This document shows, one piece after another, positions 35,504-45,070 of a stretch of 64,000 bases of DNA. A program made the translations under genes and the position numbers. Each line of letters begins with the position of its first letter. Within the stretch, counting starts at the first letter, position 1. Origin of the DNA: DATGLG01 sp035294245 (GTDB taxonomy: Bacteria; Pseudomonadota; Alphaproteobacteria; JACZXZ01); contig DATGLG010000067.1 in the NCBI GenBank assembly GCA_035294245.1, positions 243,248 to 307,247 on the forward strand, given 5' to 3'. The notes under the pieces are model-generated. The model made no database searches. It saw nothing but the letters and a program-made list of their open reading frames with translations, and was not told the DNA's origin.

Positions 35504-36700
35504 CTAAAACCCCAGCATATGCTTGGCGATGATGTTGTGCTGGATCTCGTTCGAGCCGCCATAGATCGAGACCTTGCGCCAGTTGAAATATTGCGCGGCG
35601 AGGGCGGGCGCGTAATCCGGGCCCACCGCCTCGCCGTTCCAGCCGGGCTCAAACCATTCGGGCAGATAGGGCATGGCATAGACCCCCGCGGCCTCGACGA
35701 GAAGCTCCGTCAGCCGCTGCTGGATGAGCGAGCCCTTGATCTTGAGGAGCGAGGATTCGGGGCCCGGCGGCCGCCCCGCCGTCTCGCCCGAGGCCATGCG
35801 CAGCACGGTTGCCTCGAGCCCCAGGAGCTCGATCTCGACGGCGGCGATCCTGGCCTGGAAGACCGGATCGGCGGCAAGGGGCTTGCCCGCGACGATCTCC
35901 GCGGCGGCGATGCGCTTCAGCTTGCGCAGCAAGCGCGTCGAGAGGCCGATGCGCGCGATATTGGTGCGCTCATGGGCCAGGAGATATTTGGCGTAGGTCC
36001 AGCCCTTGCCCTCCTCGCCGATGCGGTTCGCCTTCGGCACCCGCACATTGTCGAAGAAGACCTGGTTGATCTCGTCGCCGCCGTCGATGGTGATGATGGG
36101 TCGCACGGTGATCCCTGGGCTCCTCATATCGATGAGGAGGAAGGAGATGCCCTCCTGCTTCTTGCCTTCGCTTCCGGTGCGGACGAGGCAGAACATCATG
36201 TCGGCATGCTGGGCGTAGGTCGTCCAGGTCTTGCTGCCGTTCACCACGTAGTGATCGCCGTCCGATGCGGCGCGCGTCTTGAGCGCGGCGAGATCGGAGC
36301 CGGCCTCGGGCTCGGAATAGCCCTGGCACCACCATTCGTCGCTCGAGAGAATGCGCGGCAGATAGCGCCGCTTCTGCGCCTCGCTGCCGAAGGCGATGAT
36401 GACGGGGCCGACCATGGTGACGCCGAAGGCGATGATCGGCGGGCTCGGGACGGCACCGAGCTCGGCCTCGAAGATGGTGCGCTGGAGCGGCGTCCACCCG
36501 GTGCCGCCATATTCGACCGGCCAGCCCGGCGCCATCCAGCCCCGGCGATAGAGGATCTTCTGCCAGGTGACGTGATCCTCCTTCGTGAGATGCTTGCCCG
36601 CCTCGACCTTGTCGCGGATCGCGGCGGGAAGGCTCGTCTCGAGGAAGAGCCGCACCTCGTCGCGAAATTCGGCATGAGCCGCGTCCAGCTTGATCTCCAT
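35504..36700 (-). CDS. Acyl-CoA dehydrogenase (large member of a pair)
   Basis: FAD-dependent acyl-CoA dehydrogenase of 398 residues. Conserved elements are GWMAPGWPVEYGGTGW, GYSEPEAGSDLAALKTRA (the FAD-site region), VNGSKTWTTYAQHADMMFCLVRT (core NGSKTWTTYAQHAD), HERTNIARIG and the C-terminal IYGGSNEIQHNIIAKHMLGF. The ATG at 36700 follows directly from the divergent gap before the SDR gene. It resembles FadE-type enzymes used for branched, cyclic or side-chain acyl-CoAs rather than simple fatty acids. It is transcribed toward the second dehydrogenase gene. Confidence 0.92.
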   Translation of the reverse strand: MEIKLDAAHAEFRDEVRLFLETSLPAAIRDKVEAGKHLTKEDHVTWQKILYRRGWMAPGWPVEYGGTGWTPLQRTIFEAELGAVPSPPIIAFGVTMVGPVIIAFGSEAQKRRYLPRILSSDEWWCQGYSEPEAGSDLAALKTRAASDGDHYVVNGSKTWTTYAQHADMMFCLVRTGSEGKKQEGISFLLIDMRSPGITVRPIITIDGGDEINQVFFDNVRVPKANRIGEEGKGWTYAKYLLAHERTNIARIGLSTRLLRKLKRIAAAEIVAGKPLAADPVFQARIAAVEIELLGLEATVLRMASGETAGRPPGPESSLLKIKGSLIQQRLTELLVEAAGVYAMPYLPEWFEPGWNGEAVGPDYAPALAAQYFNWRKVSIYGGSNEIQHNIIAKHMLGF

Positions 36701-36808
36701 CACCCGCCTCTCCGAATGGCCGGCCCGGGATGCTGGGGGCCCGGCTTCCGCGATCTTCCGTCGCTCTGTTATCATGCGCCTGGCCGCGGCCAGGAGAGCG
36801 CCCACGTC

Positions 36809-37594
36809 ATGACCACATCCGATCTCTTCGATCTCGTCGGCAAGGTCGCCGTGATCACCGGCTCGAGCCGCGGCATCGGCAAGGCGATCGCCGAGGCGAT
36901 GGCCGCCCACGGCGCCAAGGTGGTGATCTCGAGCCGCCAGGCGCCCGCCTGCGATGCGGCCGCAGCCGCCATCCGCGCCGGTGGCGGCGAGGCCATCGCC
37001 ATTCCCTGCAACGTCTCGCGCCTCGACGAGCTCGACCGCCTGGTGGGCGGCACGATCGCCGCATGGGGTCGGATCGACATCCTCGTCTGCAACGCCGCAG
37101 TCAATCCCCATTACGGGCCGATGGCGACGGTCAGCGAGGAGGCCTACGACAAGATCATGGACACCAATGTGAAGAGCAATCTCTGGCTCTGCAACAAGGT
37201 GATCCCGGCGATGGCCGAGCGGCGCGACGGCGTCGTCATCATCGTGTCCTCGATCGGCGGGCTCAAGGGCCACGACAAGCTCGGCATCTACGCGCTCGCC
37301 AAGGCGGCCGATTTCCAGCTCGCGCGCAATCTCGCCGTGGAATGGGGGCGCCACAATATCCGCGCCAATTGCCTGGCTCCCGGCATCATCCGCACGGATT
37401 TCGCGCGCGCCCTGTGGGAGAATCCCGAGATCTACGACCAGGCCGTCGCCACCTATCCCCTGGGCCGCATCGGCGAGCCCGGCGAGGTCGCGGGAGCCGC
37501 GGTCATGCTGGCGAGCAAGGCGGGCGCCTTCATCACGGGCCAGGTCATCGTGATCGACGGCGGCGCCACCATATCCGGCGGACGCTATAGCTGA
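36809..37594 (+). CDS. SDR-family oxidoreductase
   Basis: Short-chain dehydrogenase of 261 residues. It has the cofactor motif TGSSRGIG, NAAV in the NNAG position, catalytic Ser in VSSIGG and YALAK as YxxxK, plus the C-terminal GQVIVIDGGATISGG. The residues SRQ after beta-2 suggest NADP preference. It is the only plus-strand gene in the 34-50 kb acyl-CoA catabolism region, divergent from the dehydrogenase pair and convergent with the phosphotransferase gene. A role as 3-hydroxyacyl or alcohol dehydrogenase of the same pathway is inferred. Confidence 0.9.
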   Translation: MTTSDLFDLVGKVAVITGSSRGIGKAIAEAMAAHGAKVVISSRQAPACDAAAAAIRAGGGEAIAIPCNVSRLDELDRLVGGTIAAWGRIDILVCNAAVNPHYGPMATVSEEAYDKIMDTNVKSNLWLCNKVIPAMAERRDGVVIIVSSIGGLKGHDKLGIYALAKAADFQLARNLAVEWGRHNIRANCLAPGIIRTDFARALWENPEIYDQAVATYPLGRIGEPGEVAGAAVMLASKAGAFITGQVIVIDGGATISGGRYS

Positions 37595-37617
37595 GCAGGC
37601 CGGCGGGGCTTGCCCGA

Positions 37618-38688
37618 TCATGGCGCGCTCTTCTGCGTGATGAGAGCGCAGCCCTTCTCGGCGAGGGTGGCGACGCGCTCGCCGAAATGCGCGAAGCGCG
37701 GATCGCGCGTCTGGCCGCGCAGATAGCGGATATAGATCTGCTGGATGACGACGACGAGCTTGAAGACGCCGAAGACGTGGTACCAGCGGATGTCCTCGAC
37801 GGCCAGGCCGGTCTTGCGCGCATAGCGCTCGACGACGTCGGCGCGCGTCGGGAAGCCGGGATACCAGGTCGGCATGAAGGCAGCGGCGCGCCACGCCGGA
37901 TTATCGGCCGCCTCGGCCCAGTAATTGAGCATGTAGCCGAGATCCATGAGCGGATCGCCGCGCGTGCACATATCCCAGTCGAGGACGGCGACGGCGCGGC
38001 CCGGATCCTCGGCGTCCACGATCAGATTGTCGAGCTTGAAGTCGTTGTGGAGGAGGGAGACGCACTGGGACGCCGGAACCCGCTGGGACAGCCAGGCGAT
38101 CATCGCCTCGACGCGCGGCAGGCTGTGATCCTGCGCCGCTTGCCAGCGCTTGCGCCAGCCCTCGAGCTGCCGCCCGACATAGCCCTCGGGATGGCCGAGA
38201 TCGTCGAGTCCGGCCGCCGCCGGGTCGGCCATGTGCAAGGCGGCGAGCGTGTCCACCAGCATCTCGCCGATGCGCCGCGCGAGGGCGGCATCGTTCTTGA
38301 CCACCGTCGGCGGCTCGGCGCGAATGACGATGCCGCGGCGCCGCTCCATGACATGGAACTCGGCGCCGATGAGCGCGGCGTCGCCGCAATAGAGATAGCT
38401 GCGCGGTGCAAGGGGGAAGATATCGGGCAGCGTCGCGAGCACGCGGTGCTCCCGCTTCATGTCATGGGCCGAGGGCGCGATGGGCCCAAGCGGGGGGCGG
38501 CGCAGCACGTATTCGTCATCGCCGAAGGCGACGAGATAGGTGAGATTGGCATGGCCGCCGCCGAACTGGCGCAGGCGGAAGGCGCCCTCCGTCCTCGGCA
38601 GATGCGCGCGCAGATAGGGCTCGATCCGCGCCGCCTCGATCTCCTCGCCCGGCCGCGGATCGATCAGCTCGGCCGAAGTCCCCGCCAT
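37618..38688 (-). CDS. Phosphotransferase family protein (ACAD10/11-associated type)
   Basis: Kinase-fold protein of 356 residues of the aminoglycoside-phosphotransferase superfamily. The Brenner-type motif LLHNDFKLDNLIVD gives catalytic Asp and Asn, and VLDWDMCTRGDPLMDLGY supplies the metal-binding Asp (the DFG equivalent). FGGGHANLTYLV is the nucleotide loop. Proteins like this are fused to an acyl-CoA dehydrogenase in eukaryotic ACAD10/ACAD11, where the pair phosphorylates and eliminates 4-hydroxyacyl-CoA; a bacterial equivalent acting on hydroxy acids is a plausible role. It is the last gene of the long minus-strand block, seven bases after the thiolase gene. Confidence 0.88.
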   Translation of the reverse strand: MAGTSAELIDPRPGEEIEAARIEPYLRAHLPRTEGAFRLRQFGGGHANLTYLVAFGDDEYVLRRPPLGPIAPSAHDMKREHRVLATLPDIFPLAPRSYLYCGDAALIGAEFHVMERRRGIVIRAEPPTVVKNDAALARRIGEMLVDTLAALHMADPAAAGLDDLGHPEGYVGRQLEGWRKRWQAAQDHSLPRVEAMIAWLSQRVPASQCVSLLHNDFKLDNLIVDAEDPGRAVAVLDWDMCTRGDPLMDLGYMLNYWAEAADNPAWRAAAFMPTWYPGFPTRADVVERYARKTGLAVEDIRWYHVFGVFKLVVVIQQIYIRYLRGQTRDPRFAHFGERVATLAEKGCALITQKSAP

Positions 38689-38695
38689 CGCCGCC

Positions 38696-39880
38696 TCACG
38701 CGACCTCGAAGAGGCCCGCCGCCCCCATGCCGCCGCCGATGCACATGGTGACGACGCAATGCTTGGCGCCGCGCCGCCTGCCCTCGATGAGGATATGCCC
38801 GACGAGGCGCGCGCCGCTCATGCCGTAGGGATGGCCGACCGCGATGGCGCCGCCGTCCACATTGAGGCGCTCATGGGGGATGCCGAGGCGGTCGCGGCAA
38901 TAGACGACCTGCACGGCGAAGGCCTCGTTCAGCTCCCAGAGGTCGATGTCGTCCATCTTGAGGCCGTGGCGCTCGAGAAGGCGCGGCACGGCGAAGACGG
39001 GGCCGATCCCCATCTCGTCGGGCTCGCAGCCGGCGACGGTGAAGCCGCGGAAGATGCCGAGGGGATGGAGGCCGCGGCGCTCGGCCTCCTTCGCCTCCAT
39101 GACGACGCAGGCCGCGGCGCCGTCGGAGAGTTGGCTGGCATTGCCCGCGGTGATGAACTTGTCCTCGCCCATCACCGGCTTGAGCTTGGCGAGGCCCTCC
39201 ATGTTGGTATCGGGGCGATTGCCCTCGTCCTTGGCGAGGGTGACCTCCTCCTCATGGCTCTCCCCGGTCTCCTTGTTGACGACCAGCTTTCGCGTCGTGA
39301 GGGGAACGATCTCGTCGTCAAAGCGGCCGGCCTGCTGGGCGGCGGCGCAGCGCAGCTGGCTCGAGAGGGCGAACTCGTCCTGCCTCTCCCGGCTCACCTT
39401 GTAGCGCTTGGCGACGATGTCGGCGGTCTCGATCATCGTGAGATAGATCTCGGGCTTATGCGCGACGATCCATTCGTCGTTGTAGTGGAACTTGTTCTGG
39501 TGCTCGTTCTGCACCAGTGAGATCGACTCGACGCCGCCGGCGACGGCGGCGGGCACCTGCTCCAGGACGACGCGCTGGGCGGCGATCGCGATCGTCTGCA
39601 TGCCCGAGCTGCAGAAGCGATTGACGGTCATGCCCGCCGTCGTCACCGGCAGCCCGGCGCGGATCGCCGCCTGCCGCGCGATATTGCCGCCCGTGGCCCC
39701 CTCGGGCAGGGCGCAGCCGATGATGCAGTCCTCGATCTCGGCCGGGTCGAGCTTGGCGCGCGCCACCGCGTGCCGGATGGCGTGGCCCGCGAGCTCGGCG
39801 CCGTGGGTGAGGTTGAAGGCGCCGCGATAGGCCTTGCCGATGGGCGTCCGCGCGGTCGAGACGATAACGGCTTCACGCAT
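38696..39880 (-). CDS. Acetyl-CoA acyltransferase (thiolase)
   Basis: Thiolase of 394 residues that cleaves 3-ketoacyl-CoA with CoA. Active-site residues are Cys90 in VNRFCSSGMQ, the His of VGHPYGMSGARL and the Cys of VTMCIGGGMGAAG. RTPIGKAYRG at the N-terminus is typical. The ATG at 39880 is preceded by AAGGAGG. It follows the FadB-like gene by 42 bases, and together they provide the last three steps of beta-oxidation. Confidence 0.95.
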   Translation of the reverse strand: MREAVIVSTARTPIGKAYRGAFNLTHGAELAGHAIRHAVARAKLDPAEIEDCIIGCALPEGATGGNIARQAAIRAGLPVTTAGMTVNRFCSSGMQTIAIAAQRVVLEQVPAAVAGGVESISLVQNEHQNKFHYNDEWIVAHKPEIYLTMIETADIVAKRYKVSRERQDEFALSSQLRCAAAQQAGRFDDEIVPLTTRKLVVNKETGESHEEEVTLAKDEGNRPDTNMEGLAKLKPVMGEDKFITAGNASQLSDGAAACVVMEAKEAERRGLHPLGIFRGFTVAGCEPDEMGIGPVFAVPRLLERHGLKMDDIDLWELNEAFAVQVVYCRDRLGIPHERLNVDGGAIAVGHPYGMSGARLVGHILIEGRRRGAKHCVVTMCIGGGMGAAGLFEVA

Positions 39881-39922
39881 TGCTTTTCCTCCTTGCGAGG
39901 CGCGGGGCGGACGACGCCCGGG

Positions 39923-42013
39923 CTACAGGTCGCGGAAGCTCCGGCCCTCCCGGGCGAGGCGCTCGAGGAGCGGTGCCGGGCGCAGGGCTTCGCCGTGGCG
40001 GTCATGGAGCCGGCGCATGGCCTCGGCGATCCGGGCGAGGCCGACCGTCTCGCCATAGAACATGGGCCCGCCGCGATAGGCGGGAAAGCCATAGCCGTTG
40101 ATCCAGACGATGTCGATGTCGCCCGCCCGTAGCGCCAGGCCCTCCTCAAGGATCTTCGCACCTTCATTGACGAGCGGATAGAGGCAGCGCTCGAGGATCT
40201 CCTCGGGCGCGATGCGGCGGCGCGCGATGCCGCGCTCCGCCGAGGCCTGCGCGATGAGGGCCTCGACCGCGGGGTCGGGAATGGGCGTGCGGCTGCCCGG
40301 CTCATAGCGGTACCAGCCGGCGCTCGTCTTCTGCCCGAAGCGGCCCATCTCCGCGAGCTTGTCGCCGACGACGTATTCCGAATAGTTGCCCTTGCCCTCG
40401 GCGACGCGCCGCCGGCGAATGCGCCAGCCGACATCGATGCCGGCGAGATCGTTCATCGCGAAGGGCCCCATGGGGAAGCCGAAATCGTAGATGACCTTGT
40501 CGATCTCCTGGGGCAAGGCGCCCTCGAGCAGCAGCGCGTTCGCCTGGCGTGTATAGGCGTAGAGCATGCGGTTGCCGACGAAGCCGTCGCAGACGCCGAC
40601 CAGCACGCCGATCTTGCCGATCGCCTTCGAGAGCGCCATCACCGTGGCAATGGTCTCCTTCGAGGTCTTCCTGCCGCGCACGTTCTCGACGAGCCGCATG
40701 ACGTTCGCGGGGCTGAAGAAATGGGTGCCGATCACCTTCTCCGGGCGCCTGGTGGCGGCGGCGATGGCGTCCACGTCGAGGGTCGAGGTGTTGGTGGCGA
40801 GAATGGCGTCCGCCTTGCAGACCGCGTCGAGCTTGCCGAAGACCTCCTTCTTGGTCGCCATCTCCTCATAGACCGCCTCGACGACGATATCCGCCTCGCG
40901 GAGATCGTTGTAGGAAAGCGTTCCCTTGATGAGGCCGAGCCGCTTCGCCATCTCGGCCTCGCTCAGCCGCCCCTTGGCCGCCGTCGCCGCGTAGTTCTTG
41001 CGGATGACGGCGAGGCCCTTGTCGAGGAGATCCCGGCTCGATTCGAGCACCGTCACGGGAATGCCGGCATTGGCGAAGCTCATGGCGATGCCGCCGCCCA
41101 TGGTGCCGCAGCCGATGACGGCGGCGCTGCGGATCGGCAAGATTGGCGTCTCCGCCGGCACGTCGGGGATCTTGGCCACCTCGCGCTCGGCGAAGAAGAC
41201 GTGGCGCAGCGCCTTGCTCTGCGCCGAGGCGACGCACTCGGCGAAGATGGCGCGCTCCTTCGCCAGCCCTTCGTCGAAAGGCAGCGCCACCGCTGCCTCG
41301 ACGCAGTCGATGCAGCGCTGGGGCGCCTCGTAGCCGCGCTGGCGCTTTGCCGCCGCCTGGCGCCGCTCCGTGAAGAGCCCCGGCTGCGCCCTCGCCGCCG
41401 CGATCTTGTCGGCGAGCGCGCCGGTGCGACGCAGCTCCTTGCCGATCAGCGATTCGGCATGGGCGACCGCCGCGGCTAAGGGATCGTCGGCGACCCCGTC
41501 GACGAGGCCGAGTGCCTTGGCCTTTGCCGCTGGCACGAGCTCGCCCGAGACGATGATGTCGAGGGCCGCCTCGACGCCGATGAGGCGGGGAAGGCGCTGG
41601 GTGCCCCCGGCGCCGGGCACGAGGCCGAGCTTCACCTCGGGCAAGCCGAGCCGTGTCTGCGCCCCGGCGATACGGGCGTGACAGCCGAGGGCCAGCTCGA
41701 GCCCGCCGCCGGCGCAGACCCCGTTGATCGCTGCGACGAAGGGCTTGGCGGCGTTCTCGATTTGCGCGATGACGTCGAACAAGGTGGGGGCGTCGGCCGG
41801 GCGCGGCTGGCCGAACTCCCGGATATCGGCACCCGCCACGAAGAACTTGCCCGCACCCGTCACGACGAAGGCGCGGATCTGCAGGTCGCGCAGCCCGCCC
41901 TCGATGCGGGCAAAGAGGCCCGTGAGCGTGGCCACGCTCAGCGCATTGACGGGCGGGTTGTCGAGGGTGAGCACGGCGACAGCGCCGCGCCGCTCTTGAT
42001 GCACTTCGGCCAT
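39923..42013 (-). CDS. Bifunctional enoyl-CoA hydratase/3-hydroxyacyl-CoA dehydrogenase (FadB/FadJ/MFE1 type)
   Basis: Fusion protein of 696 residues. The N-terminal crotonase domain (about 1-190) has the oxyanion-hole segment VAGADIREF and both catalytic glutamates, in GGGLELA and GLPEVKLGLVPGAGG, 20 residues apart as in FadB. The dehydrogenase domain begins with the NAD motif AVIGCGTMGGGIAMSFANAG (about residue 298) and carries the catalytic His in GTHFFSPANVM. It is a little shorter than E. coli FadB and closer to the MFE1-like proteins common in alphaproteobacteria. AGGAG lies six bases before the ATG. It is encoded between the acyl-CoA ligase and thiolase genes. Confidence 0.95.
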   Translation of the reverse strand: MAEVHQERRGAVAVLTLDNPPVNALSVATLTGLFARIEGGLRDLQIRAFVVTGAGKFFVAGADIREFGQPRPADAPTLFDVIAQIENAAKPFVAAINGVCAGGGLELALGCHARIAGAQTRLGLPEVKLGLVPGAGGTQRLPRLIGVEAALDIIVSGELVPAAKAKALGLVDGVADDPLAAAVAHAESLIGKELRRTGALADKIAAARAQPGLFTERRQAAAKRQRGYEAPQRCIDCVEAAVALPFDEGLAKERAIFAECVASAQSKALRHVFFAEREVAKIPDVPAETPILPIRSAAVIGCGTMGGGIAMSFANAGIPVTVLESSRDLLDKGLAVIRKNYAATAAKGRLSEAEMAKRLGLIKGTLSYNDLREADIVVEAVYEEMATKKEVFGKLDAVCKADAILATNTSTLDVDAIAAATRRPEKVIGTHFFSPANVMRLVENVRGRKTSKETIATVMALSKAIGKIGVLVGVCDGFVGNRMLYAYTRQANALLLEGALPQEIDKVIYDFGFPMGPFAMNDLAGIDVGWRIRRRRVAEGKGNYSEYVVGDKLAEMGRFGQKTSAGWYRYEPGSRTPIPDPAVEALIAQASAERGIARRRIAPEEILERCLYPLVNEGAKILEEGLALRAGDIDIVWINGYGFPAYRGGPMFYGETVGLARIAEAMRRLHDRHGEALRPAPLLERLAREGRSFRDL

Positions 42014-42052
42014 TCGCTCTCCTTGATTGCCTGCTCGTCGAATTCGCCGCGC

Positions 42053-43702
42053 CTATGCCCGCACCGTCGGCGGCGCGTCGCCGACGAGCTGCTGGCGCAG
42101 CACATGCTTCGCGACCTTGCCCGTCGCGGTATGGGGAAGCTCGTCGAGGAAGATCACCTCGTCCGGGACGGCCCATTTAGCCATCTTGTGGCGGAGGAAG
42201 TCCACCACCTCTTGCGCCTCGACCCGAGCCCCTTCCGCGCGCCGCAGGACGAGAAGGGGCCGCTCGCCCCAGCGCGGATCGGGCCTGGCGATGACCGCCG
42301 CCTCGGCAATGCCGGGGCAGGCGGCCGCCATGTTCTCGATCGCGATCGAGCTGATCCATTCGCCGCCCGACTTGATCATGTCCTTCTTGCGGTCGACGAT
42401 CTGGACAAAGCCGCGGGCGTCGAGCGTCGCAATATCGCCAGTGCGGAGCCAGCCCGCCGCGTCGAGCGCCGCCCGGCTCGCCGCCGCGTCCTTGAAATAG
42501 CCGCGCGCGATCCAGGGGCCGCGCACGAGGAGCTCACCGGCGCTCTCGCCGTCGCAGGGCAGCTCGCGCCCGGCCTCGTCGACCACCTTCATCTCGATGA
42601 AGCAGCGCCGGCGGCCCTGCTTGAGCTTATAGGCGAGCCGCGCCTCGTAGGGCAGCGCCTGCTCCCGCGCCGGCAGGGTGCTGTTGGTGGCCGAGGCGGA
42701 GGTCTCGGTCATGCCCCAGCCATGCACGACGGGAATGCCGAATTCGCGCTCGAAGGCATCCACCATGGCGCGCGAGGCGGCGGCACCGCCGATGCCGAGG
42801 GAGCGCAAGGTGGTGAGGCGCTTGCCGGTGCGGCGCATATAGTCGAGGAGCGCCGCCCATACGGTCGGCACCCCGGCGGTGACGGTGACGCCCTCATCGG
42901 CGAGCAGCGCATAGAGATTTTCGGGATCGAGCTTGGCGCCGGGGAAGACGAGCTTCGAGCCGCCCAAGGGAGCGCCGAAGGGAATGCCCCAGGCATTGAC
43001 ATGGAACATCGGCACGACGGGCAGCACAGAGTCGCTCGAGCCGTAGCCCGCGGCGTCCCGGTGGCCGATATTGAGCGTGTAGAGCATGAGCGAGCGGTGG
43101 CTGTAGAGCACGCCCTTGGGGTCCCCGGTGGTGCCCGAGGTGTAGCAAAGGATGGCGGCGGCGCGCTCGTCGAGCGCCGGCCAGTCGAAGATCTCGGGAT
43201 GACCCTTGATCAGCGTCTCGTAGCAGAGCGCATTCGGCAGCGAGCTCTGCGGCATATGCGCCTTGTCGGTCAGGATCACATAGGCCTCGACCGATCTCAG
43301 CGCGGGCGCCAGGCGCTCCAGTAGCGGCACAAAGGTGAGGTCGACGAAGAGGACCCGGTCCTCGGCATGATTGACGATGTAACCGATCTGCTCCGGGAAG
43401 AGGCGAGGATTGATGGTGTGGCAGACGGCGCCGATGCCGGGGGCGGCGTAATAGAGCTCGAGATGCCGATAGGTGTTCCAGGCAAGCGTGCCGATGCAGT
43501 CGCCTTCGCGGATGCCAAAGGCTCGGAGGGCGTGGGCGAGCTGCGCAGTCCGGGCATAGCACCGGCGATAGTCGTAGCGGTGAATCGGCCCTTCGACGCT
43601 GCGCGTGACGATCTCGGTCTCGCCGTGATATTTCGCCGCGTAGTCGAGCAGGGTGATGAGGAGAAGCGGGGTCTCCATCATCAGGCCGTAGAGCGCCGCC
43701 AT
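42053..43702 (-). CDS. AMP-dependent acyl-CoA ligase
   Basis: ANL-superfamily ligase of 549 residues that activates a carboxylic acid with ATP and CoA. Motifs are TSGTTGDPKGVLYSHRS (P-loop), GWGMTETSA, GWLRTGDIATLD and the hinge/C-terminal VDRKKDMIKSGGEWISS, with the catalytic Lys in TATGKVAKHVLR. The sequence resembles medium/long-chain fatty-acid ligases. The start at 43702 has AGGA six bases upstream; longer in-frame options lack conservation. It follows a LIV-type binding-protein gene after 106 bases with a strong hairpin, so the transporter probably imports the acid that this enzyme activates. Confidence 0.94.
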   Translation of the reverse strand: MAALYGLMMETPLLLITLLDYAAKYHGETEIVTRSVEGPIHRYDYRRCYARTAQLAHALRAFGIREGDCIGTLAWNTYRHLELYYAAPGIGAVCHTINPRLFPEQIGYIVNHAEDRVLFVDLTFVPLLERLAPALRSVEAYVILTDKAHMPQSSLPNALCYETLIKGHPEIFDWPALDERAAAILCYTSGTTGDPKGVLYSHRSLMLYTLNIGHRDAAGYGSSDSVLPVVPMFHVNAWGIPFGAPLGGSKLVFPGAKLDPENLYALLADEGVTVTAGVPTVWAALLDYMRRTGKRLTTLRSLGIGGAAASRAMVDAFEREFGIPVVHGWGMTETSASATNSTLPAREQALPYEARLAYKLKQGRRRCFIEMKVVDEAGRELPCDGESAGELLVRGPWIARGYFKDAAASRAALDAAGWLRTGDIATLDARGFVQIVDRKKDMIKSGGEWISSIAIENMAAACPGIAEAAVIARPDPRWGERPLLVLRRAEGARVEAQEVVDFLRHKMAKWAVPDEVIFLDELPHTATGKVAKHVLRQQLVGDAPPTVRA

Positions 43703-43755
43703 CGCCGATCCTGTCCCCTCTCCGGCGCTGCGCCGGGAATCGCGTCCTGTCCGCC

Positions 43756-43788
43756 GCGAGGGCCCGCCGCATCGTCGCGGGCCCTCGC
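43756..43788 (-). other. Very stable stem-loop after the binding-protein gene
   Basis: GCGAGGGCCCGC, a nine-base loop and GCGGGCCCTCGC form a perfect 12-pair stem between the binding-protein and ligase genes. No T-run follows on either strand. It is placed to protect the 3' end of the binding-protein message and lower expression of the genes downstream. Confidence 0.45.
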
Positions 43789-43808
43789 CGGGCCGGCTTT
43801 CGCGCCGC

Positions 43809-45032
43809 TCAGCTCCCCGCACCCGAGAGCACGGGCCCGAACAGCTCCCAGGACTTGCCGTTAAATTTCTGGAGCTGCATCTGCTTGATCGGCGCGTAGT
43901 CGGTGGCGCTCGTCGAGATCGTGATGCCGGGCAGCAGCATGGGAAGCTTGAGCTCCTTGATGCTCGCAGCCTGCTTCATGACGTTGTCGCGCGTCAGGTC
44001 GTCGCCGCACTGCTTCAGGACGTAGACCATCGTCTGCGCCACCGTATAGCCATAGACGTTGAACGCATTGCCGAGATCGGCGCCCGGATTGTATTTCTTC
44101 ATCCAGGCCAGCCAGTCCTTGTATTCCGGCGTGCTCTGCCACTGCGGGTCGGCCGGATCCTTGAGATAGTAGGAGGAGATCACGCCGACGCCTTTCTCGA
44201 GTCCGGCCGGCTGCATCACCGAGCTGACCGAGGTCGACACGTTGTTCAGAAGGTGGAGCGGCTTCCAGCCGATGTCGTAGACCTTGCGGATCGCCTGGGA
44301 GGCGAATTTGGGCGTCGTCACGTCGAGGAAGACGTTCGCCCCGCTGTCCTTGAGGGCGACGATCTGGGAATCGATCGACGGCTCGGTCGTCTCATAGGAT
44401 TTCTCCGCGACGATCAGCTTCGCCGCCTGGGCGCCGAGCCCGTCGCGCAAGCCGGTCAGATAGTCCTTGCCGTAGTCGTCGTTCTGATAAAGCACGGCGA
44501 TCTTCGGATCCTTGACGTTCTGCAGGATGTATTTGGCGTAGATGCGCGCCTCCACCTGGTAGCTGGGCTGCCAGCCCATGGTCCAGGGGAAGTGTTTCGG
44601 GTCGTTCCATTTCTCGGCCCCCGTCGCCACGAAGAGCTGAGGCACCTTCTTGTCGTTCATGTATTTGTGGATGGCCGTATTGGTGGGCGTGCCCAGGCTC
44701 TGGAAGATGAGCAGGACCCGGTCCTGCTCGACGAGGCGGCGGGCCTGCTCGACGGTCTTCGGCGGGCTGTAGCCGTCGTCGAGGGAGATGAACTTGATCT
44801 TGCGACCGTTGATGCCGCCCTCGGCGTTCACCTTGTCGAAATAGGCGGCGATCGACTTGCCGATCGCGCCATAGGCCGAGGCGGGCCCGCTATAGGGGTT
44901 GATGTTGCCGATCTTGATCTCGGTGTCGGAAACGCCGGGGCCGTATTTCTTCTCAGCCTTGGCGGGGGCTGTCGCCAGCGCGAGGGCAGCGAAGGACGCG
45001 GCGAGCATCAGCGTTCGTCTGCGAAGGCTCAT
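43809..45032 (-). CDS. ABC transporter substrate-binding protein (LivJ/LivK type)
   Basis: Periplasmic binding protein of 407 residues. The signal peptide (RRRTLMLAASFAALALATAP, cleavage near AKAEKK) is followed by the type I fold start EIKIGNINPYSGPASAYGAIG. The segments QDRVLLIFQSLGTPTNTAI and VLYQNDDYGKDYLTGL are typical of the subgroup found beside acyl-CoA ligases and acyl-CoA dehydrogenases. GGGAGGAG precedes the ATG. It is the fifth gene of the block livG-F-H-M-J, and its ligand is inferred to be a carboxylic acid (aromatic, alicyclic or branched) rather than an amino acid. Confidence 0.9.
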   Translation of the reverse strand: MSLRRRTLMLAASFAALALATAPAKAEKKYGPGVSDTEIKIGNINPYSGPASAYGAIGKSIAAYFDKVNAEGGINGRKIKFISLDDGYSPPKTVEQARRLVEQDRVLLIFQSLGTPTNTAIHKYMNDKKVPQLFVATGAEKWNDPKHFPWTMGWQPSYQVEARIYAKYILQNVKDPKIAVLYQNDDYGKDYLTGLRDGLGAQAAKLIVAEKSYETTEPSIDSQIVALKDSGANVFLDVTTPKFASQAIRKVYDIGWKPLHLLNNVSTSVSSVMQPAGLEKGVGVISSYYLKDPADPQWQSTPEYKDWLAWMKKYNPGADLGNAFNVYGYTVAQTMVYVLKQCGDDLTRDNVMKQAASIKELKLPMLLPGITISTSATDYAPIKQMQLQKFNGKSWELFGPVLSGAGS

Positions 45033-45070
45033 GGTCTCCTCCCTTGGCCTGCTTCAATGGATGGTCTCCT